Notes under the pieces: model-generated
The model's database searches: none
The model's input: the letters and a program-made list of their open reading frames with translations, nothing else
What the model was told of the DNA's origin: nothing
Assembly: GCA_028564925.1 (NCBI GenBank)
Contig: CM053029.1
Coordinates: 32,336,025-32,400,024, forward strand
Direction: 5' to 3'
DNA: 64,000 bases
Origin: Lithobates sylvaticus
Lineage: Eukaryota; Chordata; Amphibia; Anura; Ranidae
Translations under genes and position numbers: made by a program
Shown here: piece after piece, positions 21,968-33,347 of the stretch
Numbering within the stretch: the stretch's first letter is position 1
Layout of the letters: every line of letters starts with the position of its first letter

Positions 21968-22942
21968 ATGGACCCAATAGAAGTGGGACGGTGGTCCGCA
22001 ACATGGGCCGCTGACCCAGCCGCAGCAGCAGTCATTGAACTGCCAGGGATATGGCAGAGAGAGGCAGTGAAGCAGCTCATAATGTCATTATCCCCATGCC
22101 AGAAGTCATGGATAATGGACATGAGAAATGATGCTGGGTACACATACGCCTTAATAGAATGGGAGGTCTCAGAAGGCAGGAAGAAGCAAAGGATTGTTGA
22201 AAGCCTAAAAGGACCTGCCTTAGAGGCCATACGCAATCTGAAGACAAGTAAAAAGGATTGCACTGCCCAGGACTACATAGACATCCTGGAAGGTGTGTTT
22301 GGTGGGACAGAAAAAGTCACAGAACTTACCTATCAACTGGAACACTGTTACCAGAAGACAGGCGAGAAGCTGTCAGAGTACATGGGACGCATAGACAAGA
22401 TCCTGCATAGGATTATCCTGAAGAAGGGGATAGATCCAGGGAAGGTAGATGAAGCCCGTGCCCAGCAGGTGATGAGGGGAGCCCAACCCTTGGACCCTGT
22501 CGCACTAATTCTACGCACCCGGCAGGATGGGAAGAGCCTGGACTACCCTGACCTCATCCGAATGGTCAGAGAAGAAGAGGCCATGTTGGAAGAGAAAAGG
22601 GAGAAGCAGGTGATGGGGTCTACAAAGCCTCCAGTGGCCACGGTCAGGTCGGCCTTAACCCCTGAAAGAGACACAGAGGTAGATGCCCTGAAGTTGCAGA
22701 TGTCCCAGATGATGGAGATACTGACGTCTCTAGTGGCGAAAGAGACGCCCAGTCCCAAGAAGGAAACAACCAGGAGGGAATTGTTTCCAGCTGTTCCAGC
22801 ACCAGCACCCCCACCTGACCACAGTGAGATGATTTGCTTTAATTGTGGAGGAATTGGTCATATTGCAGCTGTATGTGCCAGTCCCAAGAAGAAGAAGGCA
22901 GAAAGCCGCCAGCCGGCGGGAAACGCCAAAGGGCCCCGGTGA
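21968..22942 (+). CDS. gag: Gag-like protein, PNMA-related (copy 1)
   Basis: 324 residues. The middle region reads RIVESLKGPALEAIRNLK (about residue 78), then an EKLSEYMGRIDKILHRI segment and an IRMVREEEAM segment. This is the order and wording of the capsid-like core of PNMA (paraneoplastic Ma) proteins, which are domesticated Ty3/gypsy Gags. A single CCHC knuckle, CFNCGGIGHIAAVC, lies near the C-terminus, as expected for RNA binding. The start ATG is 61 bases after the LTR. The end overlaps the pol frame by about 100 bases in the -1 frame, consistent with the read-through or frameshift used by this family. Assembly capacity is not inferred. Confidence 0.85.
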   Translation: MDPIEVGRWSATWAADPAAAAVIELPGIWQREAVKQLIMSLSPCQKSWIMDMRNDAGYTYALIEWEVSEGRKKQRIVESLKGPALEAIRNLKTSKKDCTAQDYIDILEGVFGGTEKVTELTYQLEHCYQKTGEKLSEYMGRIDKILHRIILKKGIDPGKVDEARAQQVMRGAQPLDPVALILRTRQDGKSLDYPDLIRMVREEEAMLEEKREKQVMGSTKPPVATVRSALTPERDTEVDALKLQMSQMMEILTSLVAKETPSPKKETTRRELFPAVPAPAPPPDHSEMICFNCGGIGHIAAVCASPKKKKAESRQPAGNAKGPR

Positions 22943-25900
22943 AGGAGTCAACCGGGTGCCCATCACCTTCAGTGAGCTCCAAGAAGCGTAACAAGAAGAG
23001 AAAGCGAGGAGATCAAACCCCTCGGAAGGAACCCAGGGATCCTCAACCAAGGTGCACTCCAGAGAAAGGGGGCAAGACCCCTCCGGAGAGACACAGCACC
23101 CCCAAGCGTGAACTCTTCAAAGTGAGAGATAACAATATCCCTCAACGGGTTCACACTCCCAGTAAGAGGGAGAAAATCAATGCATACCAGGCTCAAGAAA
23201 GGAGCAAGTGCAAATCAAGTGCTGGCAAAGCAAAGAGTCCAAAGAAGAGGACAGCATCAACTAGGCCCTACCCAGAGGAGCTAGTTGGTCCATCCCCTAC
23301 TGTACCCATCCAAGTGGAAGGAGTGTACACGAAGGCCCTCCTAGACACTGGAGCACAAGTGACCCTGTTGTACAGGGACTTCTATGACAGATACCTGAGT
23401 CATCTGCCTATACAGAAGATAGAAGAGCTGGAGATAAGGGGATTGGGAACTCAGAGTTTCCCCTATGATGGATACTTACCCATCAGATTGACGTTTGACC
23501 CATCCGTAGCTGGGAAGTCTGAAGTGTTCGACACCTTAGCAGTGGTGTGTCCCCGCCCACCAGGAACCAGCAAGACTTCCCTGATCATAGGGACGAACAC
23601 GGACCTAGTCAGAAGGCTTCTGACTCCCCTGGTGAAGAAAGAGAATCTTTCAGTCCCCAAGATCCATCCCATGCTGAAGGCAGCCTATCAGCGGTTGGTC
23701 CTAGAGCAGAAGACCCCAAGTGAGGGGATAGGAAGGGTAAGGAGGCTTGGGAAAGAAGGAGCAGTGTTACAGCCTGGAGAGGTGACCTGCATGAGAGCCA
23801 CGGTGAAACTTACCTGGGAGCAGCCTGGCCCCTTTGTAATGCTGGAGCCCGACCCAATGGAGGGTCACTCAGGTCTGGAGGTGATACCAGAAGTAATCTC
23901 ATTGAAGGACCTGAAGAAGGCAAGGGGAAGAGTCCCTGTCAGTGTGAGGAACCCCACGGAGCAGCCCGTGGAGATCCCTGCCAGGATGCTTCTGGGACAG
24001 GTGAGTCCTGCTGTCCCAGTTGGCTGGTCAGAAGTGAAGGGGACGGGTGAAAGTGAAGATGTTTGGAAGAAACTCTCCATGGAAAACCCAAACCTACCTG
24101 GAGCTTGGAAGGAGAGAGCCAAGGCCCAGCTGACCCGATGGGAGAAGATTTTCTCTAAAGATGAGTTTGATGTGGGGTGTGCGAGGAGTGCCACCCATCG
24201 AATCCGCATACAAGAGGACAAGCCATTCAGAGAAAGAGTGAGGCGAGTCCCGCTAGCAGATCTGGAGGATCTGAGGGAGCAGCTTGCGGAATTGAAGAAG
24301 ACGGGAGTGATTAGGGAGTCCAGAAGCCCCTATGCCTCCCCAATTGTGGTAGTCAGGAAGAAGAATGGGTCATTGAGACTGTGCATTGACTACAGAACTC
24401 TCAACAGGAGGACCATTCCTGACCAGTACACCACGCCAAGGATAGAAGATGCCTTGCAGAGTTTATCTGGAGCTAAGTGGTTCAGTGTGATGGACCTCAA
24501 GAGTGGGTATTACCAAATCCCCATGCATCCAGAAGATAGAGAAAAGACTGCCTTCATAACTCCAGTGGGATTCTTTGAGTTCAACAGGATGCCTCAGGGC
24601 CTATCTGGAGCTCCTGCTACGTTTCAACGCCTAATGGAAAGGACAGTTGGAGACATGAACCTCATAGAAGTCCTGGTGTATCTGGACGATGTCATTGTCT
24701 TTGGAAAGACTTTGGAAGAACATGAAGCCAGATTGGAGAAAGTACTGAAGAGGCTCAGTGAAGAGGGACTTAAACTTTCTCCAGAGAAGTGTCGGTTCTA
24801 TCAGTCTTCTGTGAACTATCTGGGACACATAGTGTCTGAAAAAGGAGTGTCTACAGACCCAGAGAAGCTGGAGGCAGTTACTTCGTGGCCAAGGCCCACA
24901 ACAGTTACAGAACTTCGGTCTTTCTTGGGGTTCTGCTCCTACTACCGCAGGTTTGTGGATGGATTTGCCCGCATTGCCAAACCCCTCAACGAGCTGCTGA
25001 AGACAGAAGGAGAGGAGGATGGAATGGGGCCTAGAAGGTCCAGTGAGTCGGTCCAAGACCAGTGGAATTCAAGGTGTGAAGAGGCTTTCAGAACCTTGAA
25101 GAGAAGTCTCACCACAGCCCCAGTTTTGGCCTACGCTGATCCCACTAGACCATATGAGCTACATGTTGATGCCAGCCATGAAGGCCTAGGTGGAGTACTC
25201 TACCAGGAGTATGAAGACCAGCTACGACCAGTGGCCTATGTGAGCCGGAGCCTGACCCCCTCCGAGAAGAACTATCCCACCCACAAGTTGGAGTTCTTAG
25301 CCCTCAAGTGGGCAGTAGTTGACAAATTGAGAGACTATTTGTATGGGGCCGAGTTTACTGTAAAGACAGATAACAACCCCTTGACCTATCTATTCACCAC
25401 CGCCAAGCTGGATGCAACTGGACACAGATGGTTGGCGGCGTTGTCTGGATTCAATTTCAGTCTCAAGTACAGACCAGGGGCTGGAAATAGGGATGCAGAC
25501 GCCCTGTCCCGAAGATCCCATGTCATGGTCGATGACTGTGAAGACTGGACCCAAGTGGCACCAGATGGAGTGCGAGCCCTTTGTCAAGGGGCTGAACTTC
25601 AAGCCAGAGGAGGATCCAGAGCTGAAGAGATAGGAGTTACCACAGTGGGAGTCCCAAAGTGTTACTGTGGGGTAACTCAACTGGCAGAAGAGTGTCTGCC
25701 GAAGCTGTCCAAGAAGGAGCTGAGGTGTGACCAATTGGAAGATCCCATGGGGAGATTGGTCCTGGAAGCCCTGGAAGACAAGAGTCCAGAGGGACTTCGC
25801 CTTCACCCTTCTAAAGAAGCTCGCCTACTGAGGAGAGAGTTGGACAAGTTGCAGGTGCATCAGGGGGTAGTCTACCGAAGGGGCCCCTCTGATGGACCAG

Positions 25901-28023
25901 AAGACAAGTGGCAGTTGTTTCTCCCCGAGAAGCTTCGAGAGACTGTGCTGATTGCCTTACATGACCAGCATGGTCACTTAGGAGCAGAGAGAACCTTCCA
26001 ACTTGTCAGAGACCGGTTTTACTGGCCCTGCATGAGGGCCGAAGTGGAGGAGTATTGCCATTCCTGTGCAAGATGCATTCAGAGGAAGACTTTACCCCAT
26101 CAAGCTGCCCCAATGGGCCACCTACAGAGTCAAGGCCCAATGGATCTGGTATGCATTGATTTTCTCTGCCTTGAACCCGATTTGAGCGGATTGGGAAATG
26201 TTCTGGTGGTAACCGACCATTTCACTCGTTATGCTCAGGCTTTCCCAACCAAGGACCAGAAGGCCTCTACAGTAGCCAAGGTACTTTTGGAGAAGTACTT
26301 TGTTCACTATGGACTGCCACAGAGAATCCATTTAGACCAAGGAAGGGACTTTGAGAGTCGCCTGATCAGGAAGCTACTAGATTCTCTGGGAGTAGAGAAG
26401 ACTAGGACCACACCATATCACCCTCAAGGTGATGCCCAGCCTGAAAGGTTCAACAGGACCCTATTGAACATGTTGGGAACTTTGGAAACAGAGAAGAAGC
26501 AACATTGGAGTCAACACATATCAGCTCTGGTGCATGCCTACAATTGCACCACAAGTGATGTGACAGGTTTCTCCCCTTACCGGCTTATGTTTGGGAGAGA
26601 AGCAAGATTGCCAGTGGATTTGGCCTTCGGCATTTCCTTGGACCATGCCTCAGCTGCCTCCCACAAAGGATATGTGGACAGACTGAGGCGCAGTCTGAAG
26701 ATAGCTTATGAAAAAGCTCAAGCGGCCTCTAACCAGAGGGGGGCCCGAAACAAGAGGAACTTTGATTTGAAAGTTAGAGTACAGGACCTACAGCCTGGGG
26801 ACCGTGTACTGTTACGCAACCTAGGGATCCCTGGAAAACACAAGATTGCTGATAGATGGAGATCAGAACCATATATCATCTGTAGAAAACTTCCAGGATT
26901 GCCTGTCTACAAATTGAAGCCAGAAGGGAGATTGGGGCCTTTGAAGACCTGGCATAGGAATCATTTGCTCCCACTCACTGAAGCAGTCAGAATGCCTCCA
27001 GTAAGAGATGTACCTGAATCTGTTTCCATTCTGGATACCCCCAGGCCTAATACTAGGTCTCAGACCTCCCAAGTTGGGGGACAGGACCCCCAACCTGAGG
27101 AAGAAAGAGGAGAACTCGAATGGCTATGGCCTTCCTCAACCCCAGGAAGTTCCGCCATAGATCTTCCACCTGCTGAAGATGTGGAAGATAACACATTGAA
27201 CCCAGAAGCCACAGAGTTTGTGCCATTCAGTGATGTGCCTGAGTGCTGGGAAGATATCCCTGGTCTCTACCCAGAACAAGAAGATGATGTTCCAGAGCCA
27301 GAGATGTTGCCAGAATGTGTTCCTGAAGAAGTTCCAAGAGAACAGAGAGCTCGCAGAGTTGTGAAGCCTCCTAAGAAGCTAACTTACCCCAAGATGGGAG
27401 AAAGTTCAGAGGACTCTGTTACTACAGCAAGGAGAAGTGCTGAAAGCCCTGACCCTTCCGCTGTTCATTTAGTGGAGGGCAACCCCAGCTCACTCTCTGG
27501 CACAGTTAAGCAGGTCACCCACACTGAAGTGACCTGTAGACAGGACAGCTCCCCATCTCATGCCAATTGGTGGGAAGCTCCTCTGTCCAAATTATGTGAA
27601 CGTGTTGTTACCAAGGACGCTTGTAGTTTGAACACTGTCTTTGGGGACCAAAGATTCAAAGTGGGGGGAGTGTGTAGCGGGGTTCTACCCCTTTTACTGG
27701 AAGAGACTACATCTCCCATGATTCCCCAGGCCCCCGGGCTGCTGACTTCCGCCCGGGAGGCTGCTGGGGGAGACTATAAAAAGGAAGAGCGGAGACCGCC
27801 TCTTCCTCTTGGGACACTTCCTCTTCAGAGGCCTGACAGGACTGGCCTGCCTCTGCTGACAGAGCGTGTGACGCGGAGACTGCAGCCAGCAGAGACACCT
27901 GTGCGGACCGGAGCTGAAGGCCTGAAGCCTGGGCCTTGCAGCCGATGGAGTGAGACTCTCACCCCTCAGAGTCCACAGCAGCGGAGCGGAGACTTCCCCT
28001 TACTGTCGGTCGGACGGAGCTGA
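22843..28023 (+). CDS. pol: Pol polyprotein, Ty3/gypsy order (copy 1)
   Basis: The open frame is 1,726 codons; the real start is probably by read-through from gag. Domain order: aspartic protease (LLDTGAQ, about residue 167), reverse transcriptase (VYLDDVIVF, about 611), RNase H (HVDASHEG, about 774), integrase zinc finger (HLGAERTF to CARCIQRK, about 1045-1085), integrase DDE core (about 1104-1200) and a GPY/F-like module (about 1290-1370). PR-RT-RH-IN is the Ty3/gypsy order. After the integrase comes a long acidic, proline-rich tail without a chromodomain, and the frame runs about 350 bases into the 3' LTR. The frame looks whole, with no breaks seen. Confidence 0.92.
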   Translation: MWRNWSYCSCMCQSQEEEGRKPPAGGKRQRAPVKESTGCPSPSVSSKKRNKKRKRGDQTPRKEPRDPQPRCTPEKGGKTPPERHSTPKRELFKVRDNNIPQRVHTPSKREKINAYQAQERSKCKSSAGKAKSPKKRTASTRPYPEELVGPSPTVPIQVEGVYTKALLDTGAQVTLLYRDFYDRYLSHLPIQKIEELEIRGLGTQSFPYDGYLPIRLTFDPSVAGKSEVFDTLAVVCPRPPGTSKTSLIIGTNTDLVRRLLTPLVKKENLSVPKIHPMLKAAYQRLVLEQKTPSEGIGRVRRLGKEGAVLQPGEVTCMRATVKLTWEQPGPFVMLEPDPMEGHSGLEVIPEVISLKDLKKARGRVPVSVRNPTEQPVEIPARMLLGQVSPAVPVGWSEVKGTGESEDVWKKLSMENPNLPGAWKERAKAQLTRWEKIFSKDEFDVGCARSATHRIRIQEDKPFRERVRRVPLADLEDLREQLAELKKTGVIRESRSPYASPIVVVRKKNGSLRLCIDYRTLNRRTIPDQYTTPRIEDALQSLSGAKWFSVMDLKSGYYQIPMHPEDREKTAFITPVGFFEFNRMPQGLSGAPATFQRLMERTVGDMNLIEVLVYLDDVIVFGKTLEEHEARLEKVLKRLSEEGLKLSPEKCRFYQSSVNYLGHIVSEKGVSTDPEKLEAVTSWPRPTTVTELRSFLGFCSYYRRFVDGFARIAKPLNELLKTEGEEDGMGPRRSSESVQDQWNSRCEEAFRTLKRSLTTAPVLAYADPTRPYELHVDASHEGLGGVLYQEYEDQLRPVAYVSRSLTPSEKNYPTHKLEFLALKWAVVDKLRDYLYGAEFTVKTDNNPLTYLFTTAKLDATGHRWLAALSGFNFSLKYRPGAGNRDADALSRRSHVMVDDCEDWTQVAPDGVRALCQGAELQARGGSRAEEIGVTTVGVPKCYCGVTQLAEECLPKLSKKELRCDQLEDPMGRLVLEALEDKSPEGLRLHPSKEARLLRRELDKLQVHQGVVYRRGPSDGPEDKWQLFLPEKLRETVLIALHDQHGHLGAERTFQLVRDRFYWPCMRAEVEEYCHSCARCIQRKTLPHQAAPMGHLQSQGPMDLVCIDFLCLEPDLSGLGNVLVVTDHFTRYAQAFPTKDQKASTVAKVLLEKYFVHYGLPQRIHLDQGRDFESRLIRKLLDSLGVEKTRTTPYHPQGDAQPERFNRTLLNMLGTLETEKKQHWSQHISALVHAYNCTTSDVTGFSPYRLMFGREARLPVDLAFGISLDHASAASHKGYVDRLRRSLKIAYEKAQAASNQRGARNKRNFDLKVRVQDLQPGDRVLLRNLGIPGKHKIADRWRSEPYIICRKLPGLPVYKLKPEGRLGPLKTWHRNHLLPLTEAVRMPPVRDVPESVSILDTPRPNTRSQTSQVGGQDPQPEEERGELEWLWPSSTPGSSAIDLPPAEDVEDNTLNPEATEFVPFSDVPECWEDIPGLYPEQEDDVPEPEMLPECVPEEVPREQRARRVVKPPKKLTYPKMGESSEDSVTTARRSAESPDPSAVHLVEGNPSSLSGTVKQVTHTEVTCRQDSSPSHANWWEAPLSKLCERVVTKDACSLNTVFGDQRFKVGGVCSGVLPLLLEETTSPMIPQAPGLLTSAREAAGGDYKKEERRPPLPLGTLPLQRPDRTGLPLLTERVTRRLQPAETPVRTGAEGLKPGPCSRWSETLTPQSPQQRSGDFPLLSVGRS

Positions 28024-28748
28024 TGACCGGAGTGCAGGGCTGTGACTGAGGAGACCGGACGCCGCCATTGAAGAGACCAGAGCCGCCATTAGAGGGACCG
28101 GATCGGAGGACGGTACCCCAAGGATTGGTGAGAGAGCCGGAAGGCTCATCCTGCATTGACACACACGTTTTATGCCTACTGAACTGCCTAGGCGCAATTT
28201 ACCTCAGAGCAGCAATGTTACTTTTTGTGGATTACAAAGACACCATTTAAAGCTACATGTGCACCACCTCTACAGATTCATTGCCGGTGAAGAACACTGT
28301 ACTAGTACAAGGACTGAGCTCTATTACTAGGGATCAGGCCTGGTCCATTAGGTAGGCGCAGATAGATTTATTGCACCTCAGGGGTGCATAGCAGACGGTC
28401 GCCACACTGGGCGCTCCGTTTCCCCATTGTTAGATTGATATACCTGTGTACATGTTAAAGTGCATATTGCAGGGACCTGCTAAAGTATTGTAAGATATAT
28501 GTTCAAATGCATGTTGCTATTCTTTTTCCTTACTGACAAAAGTAAAGCCAGTTATTCTTATTTCAGCAGTCTGCTCGTGAGTTCATACCAATTACACTTA
28601 GAGTATAAGCTAAGTTTTATGTGCATAGGGACATACCCCTTTACTAACTGTGCCAGAGCGGGTAGAGCCAAATTGCCGGGGGTTGGTGGAGCTGTACTCA
28701 GGGACCCAAAACAAACCAGCGGCTCTCTTAACTGGGGGTAGCGCTACA
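27673..28748 (+). repeat. 3' LTR, copy 1
   Basis: 1,076 bp, same length as the 5' LTR. Preceded by the polypurine tract near 27,657-27,672. One difference from the 5' LTR was seen (near 28,326), and the same difference distinguishes the two LTRs of copy 2. Confidence 0.92.
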
Positions 28749-29754
28749 CTAGTAAAAAAAAAATATTAATAAAAATGCTATAAAACTATCCCCTATTTTG
28801 TAAACGCTATAACTTTTGAGCAAACCAATCAATAATCGCTAATTGCGATTTTTTTTTACCAAAAATATGTAGAAGAATACGTATCGGCCGAAACTGAGGA
28901 AAAAAAATGTTTTTTTACATATTTTTTGGGGATATTTCTTATAGCAAAAAGTAAAAAATATTGCATTTTTTTCAAAATTGTCGCTCTATTTTTGTTTATA
29001 GCGCAAAAAATCAAAACCGCAGGGGCGATCAAATACCACCAAAAGAAAGCTCTATTTGTGGGAAAAAAAGGACGCCAATTTTGTTTGGGAGCCACGTCGC
29101 ACGACCGCGCAATTGTCAGTTAAAACGACGCAGTGCCGAATCGCAAAAAGGGGCCTGGTCCTTTGGCTGCCAATTGGTCCGGGGCTGAAGTGGTTAATCT
29201 GTTCATATAGTAGATAACACAGGCAGCTGATTGCTGCCTGTGAAAGTGCACTTGCTTAGTTTAGAAGATATGCCTGTTTTCATTTAGTATGACGTCATGC
29301 GTGCTTGCGCAGTGTGTAGTTTATAGATCGGCATATGTGCAATGCCGTTTTTCTATGTCCGGCTATTATGCTTACTGAACTGCGAGACATTCTCCTCTGA
29401 ACGGCATAGAGGAGAAGTCTTGCGATGTAAAACTCATTCTCCTCTTCCTGACACTCCCCCTTGTGACTGAACAAGACGTCACACAGGGAGTAAATTAGAG
29501 GAGAGAGAGAGGCTTGGTTAGGAGTCGGTACGGCGCATGTGCGAGATTTCGACAGGGCCGCGCAGTAAGGGCGGAAATGACGTCCGCATCTGTTACTATA
29601 ATCCACAGTAAAAATGGAGCAGCCGAGATCATGAAGAAAACGAAAAAGAAAACTAGGAAAAAAAAGGTACTTATAGCGATAGTTTTTCTCTTTAGGAAAC
29701 ATAGCATGCTTGGGTATGTTGCAACACATACAATGATTTAAAAAATATAATTTT

Positions 29755-29787
<33 letters not shown>

Positions 29788-30224
29788 TACTTCCTCTTTA
29801 ATCAGACAAAGGTTTCTCAAACCTTTGCATGTCTGCGCTTTTTGTGACAATGACTAAGCCCCTCCCATTCATTACATCGTTGAAAAGCATGAGTGACCTT
29901 AAAATGATGCCCCCCCCCCTGAAAAAAGTTCTGCGGACGCCCATGGTAGCAGCAAAAGGGTTAAAGACTGACTTGTACGGGGTCGTGGATCTTGTTTCCT
30001 GCCCCAGGAAGTACAGGGCGGATTTCTGCACTGGTAATCTTTATGGTTTCCTGCAACTGAGTGATATTTTCTGCATTCTTAACTGGACAGTGTGACCCAC
30101 AACCTGCAGCCTCCTCAATACCAATTCAGAAATTATAAAGTAGGTGCAGCGCCGACACTTTACTAAAGTGTGAGCTATATATGTAAATTTAGTTCTATAT
30201 ATGTTCTATATGTAAATTTTGTGC

Positions 30225-31253
30225 TGTAACAGAGCTCTGGGGGTTAATTGTTTTAGGTTTTTTACTTCGGCATCAGTTTGGCTGGGCTGTACTGAAGTTC
30301 CGCCTGGTCATAGGTGCAGTGAGGCCCCTGTGACAGGCTGAGAACCAGGCCTGGTTGGACGTGTTAGGTACCAATCTTTCTCAGGGCCAATCAGTGGGAG
30401 CGTCTGGCCCTGCTGTGTGGTCTGGGAAGGGGTATTTAAGATGCTGAAGTCACATGTTCAGGGTTCGACTTGCTCTTTTGATTTCTGGTTCGGACCAACC
30501 TCGTGAGGGGTCCCGGATCCAGGAGTGTCTGCCATCCCCTTAAGCATGGTCACCTTGACCAGCCCCAGAGGCCCTCATGGTCTGGGGTGGGGATCCGTCT
30601 GTTCCCGAGCCTCGGAACTGGTTTGAGGCTCAGTTACTGAAGGAGGATTCGGAGGTGTCCCGGTGTGCTCTCGGTATTGGAGGGACACGGCAACTCGTAC
30701 AAGTGACCAGGGGAGGACTCTTCGGAGGAGGGCCAAGAAGATGGCTGCTCGGTAAGAGCCTGGGAGCTGAGTTGTATGGACACTAAAGAATCCACACTTC
30801 CCACAGTATCACCAAGAAGGCTGAGAAATCCAGGTACTGTGGGAAAGGTTCCTACTTATCTTTAGTTACAATCTAGTCTGTGGCAGAGACTTTGCTAATT
30901 TTCCGAATCACATGTTGGCTGCTAAATCTCTGGCTAGAGGTTTATCCAGCAGTGAAGCGCCCAGTTGCAAGTGGCTACTCTCTGGGCTAACTAAGAGACA
31001 TTCAATTGTTGTCAGCAGTTCTAAATGCCTGAGTTTTATCACCCGTGCCCTCTATTCCCAATTGAGAGACTGTGATATAGTTGGATGTTTCCACCGCAAA
31101 ATAAAAATCCTCAAAAGGACTTTTGTGTGTCAGCTTCCGAAGTTACTGGGTACTAACCCTGGGAACCCCTAGACAACAACCGACGAGCTACAAGGAGGTA
31201 ATTGGTAAGCCCAGAAAATTCAAGGTCGCCCCCAAGGGGTTATGGCTGCTACA
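30225..31253 (+). mobile_element. Possible solo LTR (X2 copy)
   Basis: Same 1,029-bp block as in X1, TGTAAC...GCTACA, same lack of a target duplication. It was copied with the segment and is not an independent insertion. Confidence 0.35.
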
Positions 31254-31329
31254 TAGGTAAAAAGTATTTTAAAGAAAGAGAGATGTCCAGGCTGCCATTG
31301 TCCTCTTTTGCCTTGCGAAGTCCTAAACA

Positions 31330-32350
31330 AAAAAAAAAAATGTGCAAGCCATGGAGGAGCAACATCACGTGTGGGCAATACCTAGGGTGGTCTGCATGGC
31401 AGCAGCATTCATGATGGACTGAAGATAGACTATGTAGAGGTAAGCCAATGAGTAGGGATCTGCAGTAGTTGAGGTGAGAGATGACCAGGGAGTGAAATAT
31501 GAGCTTTGTTGTGTCATTGGTTAGAAAGCGGGTGTATTTTGGAGATGTTGCGGAGGTTGAAGCGGCAAGATTTGGACAGTGATTGGAGCCTTAAAGGAGA
31601 GTTCAGAGTCCAGGACTACGCCTAGGACCTTGGCATGCAGGGATAGGCTGATAGTTGCGCCATCGATTTTGACAGAGAGATCAGGGGAAGGGGCAAGTGG
31701 TGGAGGAAAAATTTTAGTTTGGGTTTTGGATAGATTGAGTTTGAGGAAGTGGTGTGATATCCAGACTGATATATCTGTTAGGCCCCTTTCACACTGGGGC
31801 GGTTTGCAGGCGCTATTGCGCTAAAAATTGCTCCTGCAAACCGACCCGAAACAGCTGTTGCTGTGTCTTCATTGTGAAAGCCCGAGGGCTTTCACACTGA
31901 AGCGGTGCGCTTGCAGGACGCTGAAAAATGTCCTGCAAGCCGCATCTTTGGGTCGCTGTAGGAGCGGTATATTTACTGCTCCTATAGCGCCCGTTCCCAT
32001 TGAAAACAATGGGGCAGCGCTCCGAACCCGCCCGCAAAACGCCGCTGCAGCGGCGGTTTGCGGGCGGTATTAACCCTTTTTCGGCCGCTTGCGTGGGGGG
32101 GGGAAAAACGACGATAAAGCGGCGCTAAATATAGCGCTGCTTTACCGCCAGCGCCCCCAACGCCCCAGTGTGAAAGTAGCCTTAGTAAATGAGTGATAAG
32201 TGCGGAGACAGAGGGAGTGAGCTGAGGTGTAGAGAAATAGATTTGGGTGTCATCAACCTAGAGATTGTATTTGAAGCCATAGGAGGCGATCAGCTGACCC
32301 AGGGAGGAGGTGTAGATTGAAAATAGGAGAGGCCCAAGAATTCTTTAAAA
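31330..32350 (-). pseudogene. CR1/L2-group LINE RT fragment (X2)
   Basis: Copy of the X1 fragment, with the same missing 5' part and the same internal element (31,781-32,181). It reads HAKVLGVVLDSELSF on the minus strand. Confidence 0.7.
31781..32181. mobile_element. PIF/Harbinger-like miniature element (X2)
   Basis: TTA flanks and CTTTCACACTGGGG inverted ends as in X1; one base shorter, in a C-run near 32,153. Confidence 0.8.
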
Positions 32351-32425
32351 TAATTGTACCACCCTGCGTATATTCTTTGCCCCCTTGCTTCACTGCGCCC
32401 AGAGCAGCTGACCCTTCTGCCCTCC

Positions 32426-33347
32426 CAGTGGTGGCTGGTGCTCAAAATTTTTGGGGGGGTGCAAACAAACTGAAGAATTCAGAAAAAAAAAAAACCATCA
32501 ATTGCAGCCTCACTGTGCCATCAATCGCAGCCACTGTGCCATCAAACACAGCCACTGTGCCATCAAATGCAGCCAATGTGCCCATCAATTGTCGCCACTG
32601 TGCCCATCAAACGCAGCCACTGTGCCCATCAAACACAGCCACTGTGCCTATCAAACGCAGCCACTGTGCCCATCAAACGCAGCCACTGTGCCCATCAAAC
32701 GCAGCCACTGTGCTCATCAAACGCAGCCACTGTGCCCATCAATTGCCGTCTCTGTGCCATCAAAGGCAGCCACTGTGCCATCAAATGCAGCCACTGTGCC
32801 CATCAATTGCCACCACTGTGCCCATCAATTGCTCCCAATGTGCCCATCAATTGCCACCACTGTGCCCATCAATTGCTCCCACTGTGCCCCATCAAACGCA
32901 GCCACTGTGCCATATCAAATGCTGCCTGTGTGCCCCCCGCCGGCCTGCCGTATGCACTTACCGTGTCTCGGTGGGACAGCTCCTCGATGCTCCTCGATAT
33001 CTTCTCCTGTCCTCTCTTCCTATCCTCTGCTATGATTGGACACCAGGCATCCAATCACAGCGCCTGTTTCAGCCAAATAGGTGATGGGCAACAGATCCGA
33101 GCATCTTATTGGCGGAGAGGCTGTTTAGTGTTAGGAAAGCGAATATTCACTCGCAGGTCACCTTTTTTGATGCCTATTAGAGCCTATGGCCCTGTGCCCT
33201 GTGCCCGAAAAAGAGCCCAGGCGCCTGAATAGGGGGTAGCAGCCATAGATAGATTCATGGAATGCAAAACTCTATCTATTGGTGCTAAAGGGGGTGGCTG
33301 GAGAGAGGGGGCGGCGCCCGTGCGCCCTTATGGACGCACCGCCACTG
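32426..33347. mobile_element. Satellite-bearing hAT-like element (X2), array 32,492-32,932
   Basis: Flanks TGCCCTCC/TGCCCACC, ends as in X1, and the same unit number in the internal minisatellite as far as can be counted. Confidence 0.88.

Larger units (their letters stand above)
20832..28748 (+). mobile_element. Ty3/gypsy-type LTR retrotransposon with PNMA-like Gag, copy 1, looks whole
   Basis: Fossil description: a 7,917-bp element with LTRs of 1,076 bp (20,832-21,907 and 27,673-28,748) and 4-bp target duplication CTAG (20,828-20,831, 28,749-28,752). The 5' LTR is followed by a TGGGGGCTCGT-like primer-binding site, then gag, then pol in an overlapping frame, then a GTGGGGGGAG-type polypurine tract. 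No break was seen in either frame. The LTR pair differs at only one position that I could see, so insertion was recent. No envelope-like frame. Empty sites exist in the TTAA elements at 15,511 and 48,199. Confidence 0.93.
20282..29193. mobile_element. TTAA miniature element B, split by an LTR element (unit 1)
   Basis: The left part is 20,282-20,831 and the right part 28,749-29,193, flanked by TTAA (20,278-20,281, 29,194-29,197). The left flank matches the left flank of element A' (47,646), while the right flank matches the right flank of element A (14,975), i.e. a recombinant position. The left half differs from A and A' by roughly a tenth of positions, by eye. An A-run of about 26 lies near 20,786. 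Confidence 0.85.
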
